Below, piece after piece: positions 32,722 through 42,002 of a DNA stretch of 64,000 bases. Source of the DNA: Basidiobolus meristosporus CBS 931.73 (lineage: Eukaryota; Basidiobolomycota; Basidiobolomycetes; Basidiobolales; Basidiobolaceae). Below the pieces are notes generated by a model, which ran no database searches, was not told the DNA's origin, and was given only the letters and a program-made list of their open reading frames with translations. The stretch covers positions 1 through 64,000 of the forward strand of contig MCFE01000405.1 in assembly GCA_002104905.1 (NCBI GenBank), in the 5' to 3' direction. Position 1 is the first letter of the stretch. Each line of letters starts with the position of its first letter. Made by a program: the position numbers and the translations under genes.

Positions 32722-33870
32722 TTGTCTGGTTCTCAACCAAACCCCACTGCTGATGGCAACAGAGTAATGGTTGGACAACAGCTTGCTTTGACTTGCAGTG
32801 CAACAAGTGGGGCTACATCCAAAAAAGACCCTGTGGGCTGTGTGCCTGCTGAAGGTAATAATGCAAACTCCTCAGGCTCTCAGTCAAGTAGGCTATTGAT
32901 AACCTCTGCAGAGCCACAAGCTGACCATTATGCTTAGGCAGATGAGAAGGCGGCAAATGCTGTACTCTTAGTTGAAGATCAGCAAGTGGCCATGATAACA
33001 TCACCACCACCCATATTAGCAAGTATGTTATCAGCTCATACCAAAGCATTAATGAAGCAATTAGGTGCAGTGGCTGACAGGACAGATGCAATGGCGCAGA
33101 GAAATCAGGAAACAGTCCACAAACAGGATGAGCAGATAATATGTGTAGAGCTATCAATATCCCAGGTAGAGAAAACAGTATCTTTGCTGCAAAGGCAGAA
33201 CTCAAATAGCTCAATGTCACAGCCAAGAATTGAGCCATTTCTCAATGTAACAGCAGAGGAACACCATACAGTCTTGAAAGCACAACAGCAGTCCCAAAAG
33301 ATAAACCCCACAGAAAGAGCTATCACAACATGGGAGAGAGAAAATGTAGTGTTTATACCAAAGTCTAAAAGCTCCCAACAAGCATCAAAGAGATGTTAGG
33401 TAGCTGGAAGAGTGCCAATTAGGGACAAGAAGGTGGACACATATGCACCTGCACAACATTTATCAAGGAAAAAGCGTAGTACCACTCAAGAAGCACCCAG
33501 TCAAAGTAACAGTGAAGGACCTGGCAGTGACAAAAACCAGCTGCCTTACAGGAGCTTGTCATGACTACAGTTGAGAGCTCAAAACAAGCAGCAAACAAAT
33601 GTCAGGTTGCCAGAAGAGTGCTAGCCAGGGACAAGCAGGCTAAGACTGCAGTTCTTGCCAATTAACACCACAAGCCAGGAGCAGACTGAATCCCATCATA
33701 GCCAAGAAGAATTATTATCAAGAAAACAGCTGCTTTCACAAGAGGTGGAAGGCCAGCCAGCTGAGCTACACTGCAGCAAGGTAGATGAGTTTGCTGAAAA
33801 AGGCAATTTGTCTATTACTGAAGCCTTTGAAGAGACTAATCCAGTCCCCTATGAAAAGTTATTGTAATGA
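32722..33870 (+). pseudogene. Second gene of the Tnp2-type transposon, copy 1
   Basis: Open pieces on the + strand: 32722-32937, 32986-33399 and 33655-33867, separated by stops. The middle piece has a coiled-coil-like helix (QDEQIICVELSISQVEKTV) followed by SMSQPRIEPFLNVTAEE. The corresponding part of copy 2 reads SMSQPRIETFLNATAEE, so protein sequence was under selection in the ancestor. After 33373 a basic motif (KSSQQASKRC, then RVPIRDKK and LSRKKRST) occurs twice in tandem. The end has NPVPYEKLL. I do not recognise a family. By position it could be a DNA-binding accessory protein of the transposon. Confidence 0.5.
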
Positions 33871-34486
33871 TCCCATTAAAAGGCCATCACAAGTTTAAAG
33901 TCCTGTGACTAAGAGGTATTGATCCTGCCAGGACACTGTGCAAACACCATCAACTAATAATTACACCCCAGATTTCACAAAAAACTTGGTCAAAGTCTTC
34001 ATCATCGCAATAGAAAGTGGTTTTTGATTGATTCTCTGCCAGTTTTCTCACTTTCTGATCCCAGACACTTTATCACCTCCTACATTTGTGCACATAGATT
34101 GGCTGTTGCCGCTTTTTCACCCTCCTTGCTTCCTGACTCATTTGCTTCTCTTACTTTTCATGCGTATAAATTGATTTATTTCTGTTGAAACTTCAGTTGT
34201 ACTTCAATTGCCAATTGTATTGACCTATACAAGTCCCTATACCCTACACTAACATGAAGCCTAACCCCACATTCAACAAGTAACTCCATTAAAATCCACC
34301 TCTCAATGAGTATATCTGTTGTAACACTCCATTTCCATGACTTTGGGGGAGCCCTACAGCTTCATGCAACTCTTCATTCACTGTGTCCCATACATCCCAG
34401 ACTTTGGCCAGCACTGAAAGGTCTAGCACCTCATCTGCCGGTCTTTGCAATAAATCCTTGCAATATTCCAGTGGGTTTTCTTGCGC
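33871..34486 (+). repeat. Transposon flank shared with 63720-64000
   Basis: The stretch with CCATCACAAGTTTAAAGTCC, then TTGGTCAAAGTC and CTCTGCCAG is repeated with substitutions at the end of the window. It probably is the 3' outer region of the Tnp2-type element. It is cut at 34486 by gypsy-1. Confidence 0.6.
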
Positions 34487-35557
34487 TGTAGTGGGGTGAC
34501 AGTGACACCCACTGACAGATGTGCTCATTCCCTTATTTTCTACTTCCCTATATCTCTACTACACTTATTTTAGTTTTATCCCATTTGTCTTACCCAATCA
34601 GTACTATCCCATAAGCCGGTTGACTATCACACCTGCTTACCTTATTGCATAAGTTACCCCTCACTTTATGTAAGATTACTAGCTATATGTACTTCTATAT
34701 TAGGCAAGTACCCGCACCAGTACCCGTGACACATGATCAGCCCGTGTCACCATCCCTACCATTTCCATACCATATATGGTATCCCCATGTTACACAGGTT
34801 TCAGAATACTGATTCCTGATTGGTTGGATATGCTGTGCCTCTTAGAACCTTCCGGCACCTACTTAGAACATTCTCAGGACATTCTGATGTCATTAAGATT
34901 TCTATTGATATCCGGAACCTTCTGGAACACCATTATTAGTAATCACTTAGCCAGTAAGAAAAGTATATAAGGGAGGCTATCCCTCAACAATAAACCATCA
35001 TCCCTTTTATCAATATACCGACTTGTTGATTAGTGTGATCACTGCTACCTGCTGCTACCTGAACTTCCAACCCCAGACCACAGGACACTCCCAGGAAACC
35101 GTGCTGACAGCCAACTGACCTTGGAGGCACTACTTGTGAGGAATACTCAGAGTAGGTATCTTTTATTATATTTGATTCTTTCCCAAGTTTGTTCTTGTAC
35201 AGGCAAAGATACTTTTCTGTCTTTGTAACTATTGACCACAGCTGCATTCTTATCAAGTCCCTGCTGGTGGAGTTTACAGTTGTTTTGACTTTGGAAACTT
35301 TAGTACATTGTCATCTCAAAGGACACTGAACCCAGCACATACTTTTGTTAAGACGCCAACTAAGTTGGGGATTGTAGCTCAATAGTTTTCCCTTGACAAG
35401 CTTGTGGCTTTATTCCCCTTCACATTAGATTAGAGACAGAACCCAAGTATTCCTAGCAAGCTTTTGCCAGAGGTTATTGCACCCAGTGAACACCCCACAC
35501 ACAAAACACTTGAGAAGTGTTGGACGTATCTCTCCCTTGGACCTATACACCACCACA
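34487..35557 (+). repeat. Gypsy-1 5' LTR
   Basis: TGTAGTGGGGTGACAGTGAC to CACCACCACA, 1071 bp. A TATATAAGGG box near 34966 followed by AATAAACC marks the likely start of transcription and the R region. Confidence 0.93.
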
Positions 35558-35561
35558 TATT

Positions 35562-35578
35562 TGGCACCCAATGTGGGG
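35562..35578 (+). promoter_or_regulatory. Gypsy-1 primer-binding site
   Basis: Four bases after the LTR, TGGCACCCAATGTGGGG begins with TGG, the complement of the CCA end of a tRNA, as expected for priming by a tRNA 3' end. The matching tRNA was not identified. Confidence 0.7.
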
Positions 35579-35697
35579 GGTTCATACAAGCTCCCTAGGA
35601 CCCAACAAGATTTACCTGAAGATTTGAGCTGTTATCCACCTATTGAAAAGAGACTACCGATATTACCAAGATTACAACACCAACCTACCTGCCCAAC

Positions 35698-36243
35698 ATG
35701 AACTCTATGCCATTACCACTCTCACATGGAGCCCCACAGTCTGATGGAAAGATTGTGGAAAGCTTCATATTCAAATGGGAGAAGCTCTGTAAGATGTGCA
35801 GCCTATCTGAACAAGAAATGGCTGAAGACTTCCCCTACTACTGCACCAATGATATTACCACTAAGCTTCTCAGACAAGGAGACATTCTCACTGACTGGGC
35901 CTTAATGAAGACCTACCTACAGACCAAGTATGGTAGACCCCAGATATACTATGGAATTGAAGACCTCAGGCACTTTGGAAGAACTGGACTTTCCAAGCTT
36001 CCACTTGAAGAGTTCATTCAACAGTATGAAGATATGGCCAAGCCACTCCTAGAGTCCCAGGCTATAACTGAGTTTACCATGACACTTTACCTTGCACAAG
36101 GGCTTCCCCAGGACTTGGCAAGGAAAGTTGACTTACATGCAGCCAAGGATGACAAGTCTGGCATTCCTTGCTTTGCAGAGATGAAACGTGTTCTCCTAGA
36201 GGCAAATGCAAACTTCTACCTTTATGAGACTCCTGACATCTAA
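35698..36243 (+). CDS. Gypsy-1 gag, main part
   Basis: 181 codons from the first good ATG after the primer site. It contains the gag core pattern FIFKWEKLCKMCSLSEQE, LMKTYLQTKYG and LPLEEFIQQYEDM, typical of the capsid region of gypsy elements, which builds the particle that packages the element RNA. It ends at TAA 36241-36243. The zinc knuckle of gag follows in the next frame with an overlap of 38 bases, so a shift is needed to join them. Whether that shift is programmed or a mutation is not known. Confidence 0.82.
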   Translation: MNSMPLPLSHGAPQSDGKIVESFIFKWEKLCKMCSLSEQEMAEDFPYYCTNDITTKLLRQGDILTDWALMKTYLQTKYGRPQIYYGIEDLRHFGRTGLSKLPLEEFIQQYEDMAKPLLESQAITEFTMTLYLAQGLPQDLARKVDLHAAKDDKSGIPCFAEMKRVLLEANANFYLYETPDI

Positions 36244-36550
36244 TCTGCCAGACAAGTCAACCAAGGAGCCAAGGAGTGCTGCTGCTGACAATCAGACCTA
36301 CAATACCGACAGAATTGACCAACTTGCTGAACAGCTACAAAAGCTAGCCCTCAAGATTAATGGCTCAGCTGAGGTTGCTACTGAGGGACAAAGACCTTTG
36401 CCCAGGCACTGCATCTGGTGTGACTCTACTCAGCATGCCAGACGAGAATGCTCAGAGCTTAGTCAGCTACTCAGAGAAGGAGCAGTACAGTTTGATGCTG
36501 ATGGAATGCTTGCTGACAAAGAAGGAAGAAGGATTCCCACTAATTTCTGA
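36206..36550 (+). CDS. Gypsy-1 gag zinc-knuckle part
   Basis: A 114-codon frame overlapping the end of gag. It carries a perfect knuckle CIWCDSTQHARREC (C-x2-C-x4-H-x4-C), which binds element RNA. It ends at TGA 36548-36550, and the protease frame continues in the same register right behind that stop, so readthrough or a point mutation separates them. Confidence 0.78.
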   Translation: MQTSTFMRLLTSNLPDKSTKEPRSAAADNQTYNTDRIDQLAEQLQKLALKINGSAEVATEGQRPLPRHCIWCDSTQHARRECSELSQLLREGAVQFDADGMLADKEGRRIPTNF

Positions 36551-36559
36551 AGAGGAGGG

Positions 36560-37468
36560 ATGAGAGCCCTTTTCCAGAAATCTGACTCAGCAACCAGAAA
36601 GATTACTGTTGATGCCCCTATTGGGACTCATAAAGTGAATCCAAGCAGCCCTGACAACAGACAATATGAAGTTGATGCCTTTGCTACCAAAAGACACCTC
36701 CCTGAAGAACCTGCCAAGCCCATCCTTAGAAGACCACGCTTTGAAGAACCTGAAGTTGTTATTGACAAGAGGCCTAGTATGCTGCCCACCCAAGATCCAT
36801 TGCCTCACTTTCAGATGACCTCAAAGATAGCAAGCTACTCAAGCCCTCAACTGATTACCAAGAAGCTGCTGAAGCAGAACCTCACTTTGTCGGTTGGAGA
36901 AATCATGAGTGTATCCCCATCTGTTAGGAAGACCTTTGATGAGCAGCTTAGAACAAGACGACAAGCTGTTGAACATATGGACACCCATATAATTCAGACA
37001 AACCATGAAGACCACCAAAAGGATGACAACACTACTGAATATAAGACCTTTTACTCAGTTGCTACTGCTGTGGTAAAAGGGTATATATATGATGACCCTG
37101 TTGACTGCCATATTGACAGTGGCTCAGAGATTTGTGTTATGCCGCTACACTTCTGGAAGACACTTAAAAGCAAGGAGCTACTGCCTGTTGATAGAGATAT
37201 TGGATGGAACATGACCGATGCAAACTCAGGATCTAGTCCACTCTATGGTGTAGTACACAAGTTCCCTATTGAGGTACAAGGAATCAAGGTCTGGCTTCCC
37301 CTCTTCATCTGCCAGAAGGCAAACTTTGACCTTCTGCTAGGTAGACCATGGGAGACCAGTACTAAGGCTACAACTACCAACTATTCCGATGAGGTCAGTA
37401 TGGTACACCATACAAGGATCCAACCCAGGACTACAGTCAACCTTCTGTGGTGTAACACCCAACAATAA
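36560..37468 (+). CDS. Gypsy-1 protease region
   Basis: 302 codons. The aspartic protease active site is DSGSEICVM at about residue 184, followed by the flap-like region and the LLLGRPWE motif near residue 275 that ends the fold. The N-terminal 150 residues are a proline- and charge-rich linker. The frame overlaps the pol frame by 80 bases (37389-37468) in a different register. Confidence 0.82.
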   Translation: MRALFQKSDSATRKITVDAPIGTHKVNPSSPDNRQYEVDAFATKRHLPEEPAKPILRRPRFEEPEVVIDKRPSMLPTQDPLPHFQMTSKIASYSSPQLITKKLLKQNLTLSVGEIMSVSPSVRKTFDEQLRTRRQAVEHMDTHIIQTNHEDHQKDDNTTEYKTFYSVATAVVKGYIYDDPVDCHIDSGSEICVMPLHFWKTLKSKELLPVDRDIGWNMTDANSGSSPLYGVVHKFPIEVQGIKVWLPLFICQKANFDLLLGRPWETSTKATTTNYSDEVSMVHHTRIQPRTTVNLLWCNTQQ

Positions 37469-40400
37469 GAGGACACATACTGCTTGTCAGAAGACACATC
37501 TTGTTATGGAAGAAGATGAAGAGCCTGACAATATACACCCCAACATTTGGAGCTGCTCATTAGGTATACAGGAGCAGACTGCTATGGTTCGGACAAAATA
37601 CAAGACAGTAGAACAGAAGATTAGACCATCACTTACACCTTTGACTGATGGATCCCAACCTGCTGATTACATTAGACCACCAGAAGAAACACCAGATGAT
37701 ACACGACTCACACCTGAGAGACTTAAGCAACTTATCATTGGTGATGGAAACCTTACACCAGAGGAGATACTATTATTTAAGGAGACCTTGAAAAGGCATG
37801 ATAAGGTCTTCTCATATAATGACAAGGAGATGGGACTCTTAAAGACATTGGTTGAAAAACCCATCAAGATTCATACAGTGCCCCACACACCCTGGTCATT
37901 TAAGCCTTACCCACTGCCCAGAGGACTCCAAGCTGATGTGCATGACCTACTTAAGAAGATAGAAGCTGGTATCCTAGAACCTTGCCATGGACCCTATGCT
38001 AACAGATGGTTTGTGACCAAAAAGAAGAATGGAAAGCTCCGATTCATTCAAGACATGCAACCTGCAAATGCTGTCACTATCAGAGATGCTGCTATACCTC
38101 CATCTATTGATGACTTTGCAGAAAGCTTTAGTGGCCACTCCATCTACTCAACATACGATCTCTACTCAGGATATGACCAGATTCCCCTTGATGAGACATC
38201 AAGAGATATGTTTGCACTACAGACACCATTTGGACTATTAAGGATGACAAGACTCAGCCAAGGGGCTACAAACTCCGTGGCTCAGTTCCAGAGATGCATG
38301 GTGAATGTGCTATACCAGTTTATACCTGAGAAACTTGCTGTCTTTGTTGATGACATAGGCATCAAAGGACCAAAAACCCAGGACACCACTGAAGTCATGC
38401 CTGGAGTCAGAAAGTCTGTCTATGATCATATTTCAGACAACAATGCCATATTAGGAGCCATTGAAGAAGCTGGACTCACCATCAGTGGTGAGAAAAGCAG
38501 CTTTGGTGTATCAGAGATATCCATTGTTGGACAAAAATGCAATACCTTTGGTCGCTCACCTGGAGATTCCAAGACACAAAAGATATGCAACTGGCCTACC
38601 CCCACAAATCTAACGCAAGCTCGTGGCTTTGTGGCAGCTTGTGGGTTCTTTAGGATCTGGATCCCAAGATTTTCTGAGATAGCAGAACCAATCTACCGGC
38701 TACAGAGAAAGAATACCCCATTTATCTGGGGAGAAGAGCAAGAAGAAGCCATGCAATTACTGAAAGAGGCCTTAGTATCTCCACCAGTTCTAAGACCTCT
38801 TGACTATCAAAACACTGAATGCCCACCTATTTTGACAGTGGATGCAAGCCCTATAGGAGCTGGAGCACTACTTGGACAAGATGATGAAGATGGCAACCGC
38901 TATGCCTGCAGATATGAGAGCTGCCTATTCTCTCCTAGAGAGCAAAGATACTCACAGATTAAGAGAGAACTACTAGGAGTTGTGAAGATGCTGAGGAAAC
39001 TGAAGTCACAACTCTACATGACACACTTTATCCTGGAGACAGATGCCAAGCCACTTATAGGAATGATCAACAAGCCTGACCTACCTGATGATGCCACAAA
39101 CCAATGGATGGCATGGCTGAAAATGTTTGACTTTGAGGTCAGACATATCCCTGGCAAGACAAATGTTGTGGCTGATGCACTCTCCAGGAAGGGACCACAA
39201 TTTTTTGAAGACTTGGACCCTCACTTTGATGATATTATTGATGCAGATATCCAACAGATTGCCATCAAAGACCAAGAGAGAACTACCTGGAGTCTGATCA
39301 AGGAATATCTAAGGACACTTCAAAAACCTAGTTGGATGGAAATTCAGGAGTTTAGAAAACTCAGGAAGAAGGCACATCACTACTATCTTAAAGATGATCT
39401 TCTCTTTAAGCAAGTGAAGCCTGGACTTATGCCAAGAAGAGTAGTCACTACCCCTCAAGAGCAACTGAACATCATGACAAGTATCCACCAAGGAGAACCA
39501 GGAGGACATAGAGGACAAGAAGCCACCTACTATACCACAGCTCAGAGGTACTACTGGGAAAACATGTACTACAATATTCAACACTTTGTTGAGTCATGTG
39601 TAGCCTGCCAGAAGAGATCCTCCAAGCGTTATGAAGAACCACTGCATCCTACTTACACAGTCTGTCTATGGCAAAAGGTTGGTATTGACCTTGTCCACAT
39701 GCCAACAGCTGGATCAAAAAAGTACCTGATTGTTGCTAGAGATGACCTTAGTGGATGGGCAGAGGCTCGAGCCTTGCCCAACAACAAGAGCCATACCATA
39801 TGGAGATTTATACTTGAAGACATCATCTGCAGATTTGGCTGCATCCGGCAGTTTGTTGCTGACAGAGGAGAGATGACATCCCAAATGATCCAGGAGTTGT
39901 GCTCAAAGTACAAGATACACATTGCTTTTACAACAGCTTACCACCCTCAAGCCAATGGAATGATAGAGAGAGGACATGGACCATTGGTGAACTCTCTTGT
40001 CAAGACTTGTGAGAATAACACAACACTGTGGCCACAGCAATTACATCTAGCACTCTGGGCAGATAGAATTACTACCAAGAGAACAACTGGATTATCGCCA
40101 TTCAAGCTACTCTATGGACATGACTGCATACTACCAGTTGAGTTAAACACAGTCACTTGGAACTCATTGAATTGGAGATCCGATATGCAGACTGAAGACC
40201 TCCTTGCAACTCGCATACAGCAACTTGATCACCATGACTTGAATATTAGCAGAGCTGCTGAACAACTTAAGGACACACGACTAAAGAACAAGGTGCCCTT
40301 TGACAAATCACACCCAACAAGGCCAAAACCACTATCACTAGGAGACCCAGTACTACTCTATGATTCCACCTTGGACAAGCAATGGAGTCAGAAGTTTGAC

Positions 40401-40550
40401 AACAAATGGACTGGCCCCTACCTCATTTCCAAAGTGATTGGAAATGGAAGTTATTACATATCTGAGCTTGACAACACCCAGTTGAGAGCACCAGTTGCTG
40501 GAAATCGACTTAAGTTATTCAAGCATAGGAATTTCGCACATCAAGATTAG
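37389..40550 (+). CDS. Gypsy-1 reverse transcriptase, RNase H and integrase
   Basis: One open frame of 1053 codons. Reverse transcriptase spans about residues 185-460, with RWFVTKKKNGKLRFI, YDLYSGYDQIPL and the catalytic FVDDIG at about 318. RNase H follows with TVDASPIGAGALLG near 483 and ends before ADALSRKG near 597. The integrase has an H-H-C-C finger (HQGEPGGH, then CVACQ, residues 699-740), catalytic aspartates in GIDLVHM and VADRGEM, the glutamate in NGMIERGH near 859, and the GPY/F module (NKWTGPYLI) near the end. No chromodomain is present. This gives all enzymes needed for copying and inserting the element. The start codon is uncertain because synthesis normally needs fusion with gag-protease. 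Confidence 0.93.
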   Translation: MRSVWYTIQGSNPGLQSTFCGVTPNNKRTHTACQKTHLVMEEDEEPDNIHPNIWSCSLGIQEQTAMVRTKYKTVEQKIRPSLTPLTDGSQPADYIRPPEETPDDTRLTPERLKQLIIGDGNLTPEEILLFKETLKRHDKVFSYNDKEMGLLKTLVEKPIKIHTVPHTPWSFKPYPLPRGLQADVHDLLKKIEAGILEPCHGPYANRWFVTKKKNGKLRFIQDMQPANAVTIRDAAIPPSIDDFAESFSGHSIYSTYDLYSGYDQIPLDETSRDMFALQTPFGLLRMTRLSQGATNSVAQFQRCMVNVLYQFIPEKLAVFVDDIGIKGPKTQDTTEVMPGVRKSVYDHISDNNAILGAIEEAGLTISGEKSSFGVSEISIVGQKCNTFGRSPGDSKTQKICNWPTPTNLTQARGFVAACGFFRIWIPRFSEIAEPIYRLQRKNTPFIWGEEQEEAMQLLKEALVSPPVLRPLDYQNTECPPILTVDASPIGAGALLGQDDEDGNRYACRYESCLFSPREQRYSQIKRELLGVVKMLRKLKSQLYMTHFILETDAKPLIGMINKPDLPDDATNQWMAWLKMFDFEVRHIPGKTNVVADALSRKGPQFFEDLDPHFDDIIDADIQQIAIKDQERTTWSLIKEYLRTLQKPSWMEIQEFRKLRKKAHHYYLKDDLLFKQVKPGLMPRRVVTTPQEQLNIMTSIHQGEPGGHRGQEATYYTTAQRYYWENMYYNIQHFVESCVACQKRSSKRYEEPLHPTYTVCLWQKVGIDLVHMPTAGSKKYLIVARDDLSGWAEARALPNNKSHTIWRFILEDIICRFGCIRQFVADRGEMTSQMIQELCSKYKIHIAFTTAYHPQANGMIERGHGPLVNSLVKTCENNTTLWPQQLHLALWADRITTKRTTGLSPFKLLYGHDCILPVELNTVTWNSLNWRSDMQTEDLLATRIQQLDHHDLNISRAAEQLKDTRLKNKVPFDKSHPTRPKPLSLGDPVLLYDSTLDKQWSQKFDNKWTGPYLISKVIGNGSYYISELDNTQLRAPVAGNRLKLFKHRNFAHQD

Positions 40551-40575
40551 TTTGCTTTGACCCAAGTTCAAAGCT

Positions 40576-40589
40576 GAGAGGGGGGTGGA
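40576..40589 (+). promoter_or_regulatory. Gypsy-1 polypurine tract
   Basis: GAGAGGGGGGTGGA directly precedes the 3' LTR, the place where plus-strand DNA synthesis is primed in LTR elements. Confidence 0.85.
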
Positions 40590-41660
40590 TGTAGTGGGGT
40601 GACAGTGACACCCACTGACAGATGTGCTCATTCCCTTATTTTCTACTTCCCTATATCTCTACTACACTTATTTTAGTTTTATCCCATTTGTCTTACCCAA
40701 TCAGTACTATCCCATAAGCCGGTTGACTATCACACCTGCTTACCTTATTGCATAAGTTACCCCTCACTTTATGTAAGATTACTAGCTATATGTACTTCTA
40801 TATTAGGCAAGTACCCGCGCCAGTACCCGTGACACATGATCAGCCCGTGTCACCATCCCTACCATTTCCATACCATATATGGTATCCCCATGTTACACAG
40901 GTTTCAGAATACTGATTCCTGATTGGTTGGATGTGCTGTGCCTCTTAGAACCTTCCGGCACCTACTTAGAACATTCTTAGGACATTCTGATGTCATTAAG
41001 ATTTCTATTGATATCCGGAACCTTCTGGAACACCATGATTAGTAATCACTTAGCCAGTAAGAAAAGTATATAAGGGAGGCTATCCCTCAACAATAAACCA
41101 TCATCCCTTTTATCAATATACCAACTTGTTGATTAGTGTGATCACTGCTACCTGCTGCTACCTGAACTTCCAACCCCAGACCACAGGACACTCCCAGGAA
41201 ACCGCGCTGACAGCCAACTGACCTTGGAGGCACTACTTGTGAGGAATACTCAGAGTAGGTATCTTTTATTATATTTGATTCTTTCCCAAGTTTGTTCTTG
41301 TACAGGCAAAGATACTTTTCTGTCTTTGTAACTATTGACCACAGCTGCATTCTTATCAAGTCCCTGCTGGTGGAGTTTACAGTTGTTTTGACTTTGGAAA
41401 CTTTAGTACATTGTCATCTCAAAGGACGCTGAACCCAGCACATACTTTTGTTAAGACGCCAACTAAGTTGGGGATTGTAGCTCAATAGTTTTCCCTTGAC
41501 AAGCTTGTGGCTTTATTCCCCTTCACATTAGATTAGAGACAGAACCCAAGTATTCCTAGCAAGCTTTTGCCAGAGGTTATCGCACCCAGTGAACACCTCA
41601 CACACAAAACACTTGAGAAGTGTTGGACGTATCTCTCCCTTAGACCTATACACCACCACA
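40590..41660 (+). repeat. Gypsy-1 3' LTR
   Basis: Same 1071-bp length as the 5' LTR; about ten single-base differences seen by eye, mostly transitions. Confidence 0.93.
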
Positions 41661-42002
41661 GCAGCACTGCTCTTGAAGAAGTGCTGCAACCTCTTGGTGT
41701 GCCCATGTATGTTCCAAAACTCCACTGAAGGCATTCTGATAACCTTTTGAGCTCTAAATGTTACTTTGTTTGTCAGTGGGATTTCCACTCTGCCAACACT
41801 GGAGGACATGGAGGCTGTGGCAGAAAGATTGCCTTTCTGTGCAAACTTTTCTACCTTACTGGAGTGTAGCTGAACCAGCTGTACTTCCAAATCTTGTGAA
41901 AACAGCAGTTTTCTTGTTGGTAATTCTTCCTGGCTATTATGGTATACATCTGTTCTGGGCTTACAGCACAAATTGACAAGAGCTACAGCTTTTCTTTTAC
42001 TC
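41661..42002 (-). pseudogene. Fragment of the transposon second gene, copy 3
   Basis: On the - strand the reading NSQEELPTRKLLFSQD and SSKVEKFAQKGNLS matches HSQEELLSRKQLLSQE and CSKVDEFAEKGNLS at 33700-33810. It is wedged between the 3' LTR of gypsy-1 and the LTR of gypsy-2. A further unmatched part reads FWNIHGHTKRLQHFFKSSA. Confidence 0.55.

Larger units (their letters stand above)
34487..41660 (+). mobile_element. Ty3/gypsy element 1, full length with near-identical LTRs
   Basis: A 7.17-kb element with LTRs of 1071 bp at both ends that differ at about ten positions by eye. A tRNA primer site follows the 5' LTR and a purine tract precedes the 3' LTR. The order protease, reverse transcriptase, RNase H, integrase is that of the gypsy superfamily. 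The pol frame of 1053 codons is open. Gag and protease are in other frames or behind a stop. No convincing target duplication is seen (flanks TGCGC and GCAGC). Confidence 0.95.

Noticed and set aside
34984-35256. 90-codon - strand open frame present in both gypsy-1 LTRs
   Set aside because: It is duplicated only because the LTR is; it lies antisense to the leader and shows no motif.
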